From Arthrobacter sp. PGP41 (GTDB taxonomy: Bacteria > Actinomycetota > Actinomycetes > Actinomycetales > Micrococcaceae), in contig NZ_CP026514.1 of NCBI RefSeq assembly GCF_002953935.1, positions 248,001 to 312,000 on the forward strand: a DNA stretch of 64,000 nt. Reading direction: 5' to 3'. The notes below the pieces were generated by a model. The model was given only the letters and a program-made list of their open reading frames with translations. It was not told the origin of the DNA and searched no databases. How positions within the stretch are numbered: the first letter of the stretch is position 1; each line of letters opens with the position of its first letter. The translations under genes and the position numbers were made by a program. Shown piece after piece: positions 62,368 to 64,000 of the stretch.

Positions 62368-62841
62368 TTAGGCCTGCGCGCGGACGAGCTTCACCAGGGC
62401 CTCAAGGACCGGCAGTTGGCCCTTCACCAGCTTGAGCCTGGCTTCAACTTCCGGGAACCAGCGGGCATCGTCGATTTCCGGGTATTGCTGGATGCGGCCT
62501 GAACCTTTGGGCCACTCCAGCGGAAAGGTGTTGCTGACGATCCCTTCCGGTTGGAAGTCATGCTCGGCTGCAAATACGGTGATGAGTTTGCCCGAGGGCT
62601 GTTTGAACTCGCCGAGTAGCCGGTAGTCCGCAGCGGGCGCGGGAGTTCCCATCTCCTCTGCGAACTCGCGCAGGGCCGCGTCCAGCGGGTCCTCGCCTGC
62701 GGAGTATTCACCCTTGGGGACGGACCAGGCCTGCGCGTCCTTGCGGGCCCAGAACGGGCCGCCCATGTGGGCAATCCACACCTCCAGCAGGCCCGGTGCC
62801 GCCTGCCTGTACAGCAGGATGCCTGCACTCGTAACGGGCAT
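62368..62841 (-). CDS. Nudix hydrolase
   Basis: The 157-aa cytosolic phosphohydrolase carries the Nudix box in GEYSAGEDPLDAALREFAEEMG (GX5EX7REUXEEXGU, complete) and MPVTSAGILLYRQ at the N-terminus. It resembles the Nudix proteins that act on (di)nucleotides or related compounds; the substrate cannot be read from sequence. The ATG at 62841 has GGGAGGACAA before it; an in-frame upstream ATG at 62868 has no ribosome site. It is convergent with the ketosynthase gene. Confidence 0.93.
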   Translation of the reverse strand: MPVTSAGILLYRQAAPGLLEVWIAHMGGPFWARKDAQAWSVPKGEYSAGEDPLDAALREFAEEMGTPAPAADYRLLGEFKQPSGKLITVFAAEHDFQPEGIVSNTFPLEWPKGSGRIQQYPEIDDARWFPEVEARLKLVKGQLPVLEALVKLVRAQA

Positions 62842-62959
62842 TTGTCCTCCCGGGGATGGATGTTCCATAACGAACAGAAGATGCCGTCCAACGTTAACCT
62901 GCAGTTCACGGCCCTGGTTTAGGTTATTCCTTCAGGCACTCTGCTCGAAGGGACCCGTC

Positions 62960-63229
62960 ATGGCCAGTATCGCTGAGGTTTTGGGTCGGCTTACGCCGGA
63001 AGAACTTGAAGAGCTTCGCAGCCTTGGTCCGCAGGGCCACTTGCCGCGGCACCTGGTGGATGCCCTGGACCGGGCAGCTGGCGGGCCGGGCTCCGGCCGC
63101 GGCTACTACGTACCCACCGGAAATGTCACTGCCACGGGCGGGCCGCTGCTGGTGCTGCGCAGCGACGTGTCCGGGTGGCTTTTCAATGTTCACCGGGACG
63201 ACCCCGATTCCTTGCCGCAGCACGGCTAG
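62960..63229 (+). CDS. Small hypothetical protein (89 aa)
   Basis: The product begins MASIAEVLGRLTPEELEELRSLGPQGHLPRHLVDALDRA, a helical N-terminal half. A beta-type C-terminal half follows (GRGYYVPTGN; LLVLRSDVSGWLFNVHRDD). No family is recognised. AAGGGA lies 6 bases before the ATG at 62960, and a TAGGTT -10-like box is at about 62921. The frame ends at 63229, the base before the radA stop on the other strand, with no room for a terminator. Confidence 0.65.
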   Translation: MASIAEVLGRLTPEELEELRSLGPQGHLPRHLVDALDRAAGGPGSGRGYYVPTGNVTATGGPLLVLRSDVSGWLFNVHRDDPDSLPQHG

Positions 63230-64000
63230 TTACCCGATCAGCAGGCTCAGGGCCTCGGTCAGGTGTTCAACTTCGCGCACTGAAAAACCGGCCGGTATGG
63301 GGCCGGGCCCCGCATGGCTCGCGGGGACCACGGCGTGCGTAAACCCGAGGCGGTGGGCCTCCTGGATGCGCTGGTTGATGCCCGGAACCGGACGGACCTC
63401 GCCGGCCAGGCCCACTTCTCCAAAGGCAATGAGCCGGATGGGCAGCGGTTTGCGGGCCTTGGCCGAGGCCACGGCCAGGGCAATGGCAAGGTCCGTGGCA
63501 GGTTCGCTGAGCTTCACCCCGCCCACCGTGGCCACGTAGGAGTCGTCCTTGTGCAGGAGTGTTCCCGCGCGCTGCTGCAGCACGGCGAGCAGCATGGAAA
63601 CCCGCGAACTGTCCAGCCCGCTGGTGGCCCGGCGGGGCTGCGAGTTGGGACTTTCCGCGAGCAGTGACTGAACCTCGGCCAGCAGGGGCCGCCGGCCTTC
63701 CATGGTCACGGTGATGCAGGTTCCGGAAACCGGGTCCTTGGTGCGGCTGACAAAAAGCCCGCTGGGGTCGGCGAGGCCTTCAATGCCGTTCTCGTTCAGG
63801 TCGAAGCAGCCGACGTCGTCGGTGGGCCCGTAACGGTTCTTGACCGCGCGCAGCATACGCAGCCGGGAATGGCGTTCGCCCTCGAACTGGCACACCACAT
63901 CCACCAGGTGCTCCAGCAGCCGCGGCCCGGCGATGGAGCCGTCCTTGGTCACATGTCCCACCAGCAGGGTTGTCATGTTCCGGCGCTTGGCCGCGGCAAT
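63230..64000 (-). CDS. radA: DNA repair protein RadA, C-terminal part
   Basis: The 257 codons in the window are the 3' portion; the gene continues past the right edge. RadA is a RecA-like ATPase that promotes branch migration in recombination. The RadA-specific KNRYG motif (KNRFG in most relatives) is in LRAVKNRYGPTDDVGCF. VGHVTKDGSIAGPRLLEHLVDVVCQFEGERHSRLRML marks the end of the RecA core. The C-terminal Lon-type domain is present (PLPIRLIAFGEVGLAGEVRPVPGINQRIQEAHRLGF). Walker A and zinc finger are outside the window. The KNRYG substitution is conservative. Confidence 0.95.
   Translation of the reverse strand: MAAAKRRNMTTLLVGHVTKDGSIAGPRLLEHLVDVVCQFEGERHSRLRMLRAVKNRYGPTDDVGCFDLNENGIEGLADPSGLFVSRTKDPVSGTCITVTMEGRRPLLAEVQSLLAESPNSQPRRATSGLDSSRVSMLLAVLQQRAGTLLHKDDSYVATVGGVKLSEPATDLAIALAVASAKARKPLPIRLIAFGEVGLAGEVRPVPGINQRIQEAHRLGFTHAVVPASHAGPGPIPAGFSVREVEHLTEALSLLIG

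Noticed and set aside
1..64000. tRNA genes, CRISPR arrays, insertion sequences, prophage
   Set aside because: No tRNA-like GGTTCGAATCC arms, no regular spacer repeats, no transposase or integrase frames were seen anywhere in the window.

Overview
This 64 kb window is a stretch of high-GC actinobacterial chromosome. It most resembles Arthrobacter or Pseudarthrobacter (Micrococcaceae), judging from protein content, from lsr2, clpC and disA, from a folE-folP-folB-folK to panC run that carries the actinobacterial DUF3180 and PH-domain genes, and from the frequent use of GTG starts and leaderless transcripts. It contains no rRNA, tRNA, insertion sequence, prophage or CRISPR array that I can see. 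Genus assignment is inference; nothing in the window is diagnostic on its own.

Layout. 1-6.9 kb: the 5' end of a carboxylesterase, ppa, a PBP4-type carboxypeptidase (dacB), an orphan lipoprotein, a DUF2342-type zinc metalloprotease, tilS and hpt. 7.1-16.2 kb: ftsH followed by the folate operon (folE, folP, folB, folK), DUF3180, two PH-domain membrane proteins, a DUF2520 protein and panC, many joined by 4-base start/stop overlaps. 16.3-19.2 kb: a regulatory patch of two GAF-ANTAR proteins flanked by two small paralogous proteins of about 88 aa, then a TetR regulator. 19.2-27.9 kb: an alpha-glucoside/maltodextrin island with a frameshifted lacI and a GH13 glucosidase on the minus strand, diverging from malE-malF-malG and a second GH13 enzyme; two LacI-type operators lie between them. 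28-30.2 kb: a DJ-1/PfpI protein and a DHA2 efflux pump.

30.3-41.8 kb: a nitrogen-salvage operon (APC permease, two DUF1989 proteins, biotin-dependent urea/guanidine carboxylase, allophanate hydrolase), probably for guanidine rather than urea. It is headed by a divergent TetR and bracketed by two paralogous alpha/beta hydrolases. 41.8-48.8 kb: lysS, a 58-aa membrane protein, lsr2, a secreted PxKF-domain protein and clpC. 49.1-54.7 kb: an S9 peptidase, argA-type N-acetylglutamate synthase and the PTS-dependent dihydroxyacetone kinase operon dhaKLM with an HPr domain fused to DhaM. 54.8-64 kb: small hypothetical and lipoprotein genes, mutY, disA, prfC, a stand-alone FabF-type ketosynthase, a Nudix hydrolase and the 3' part of radA.

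Most of the window is ordinary housekeeping and catabolic DNA. The observations most worth a second look are: (1) three long inverted repeats placed exactly at gene 3' ends, two sharing a core; (2) the GAF-ANTAR pair with its two small paralogous neighbours; (3) the lacI frameshift inside an otherwise intact sugar regulon; (4) the guanidine-type gene set without a visible guanidine-I riboswitch; (5) a nested hairpin region after clpC; and (6) a series of leaderless promoters, two of which reuse the upstream gene's stop codon as part of the -10 box. I did not find a convincing wholly new multi-gene system.
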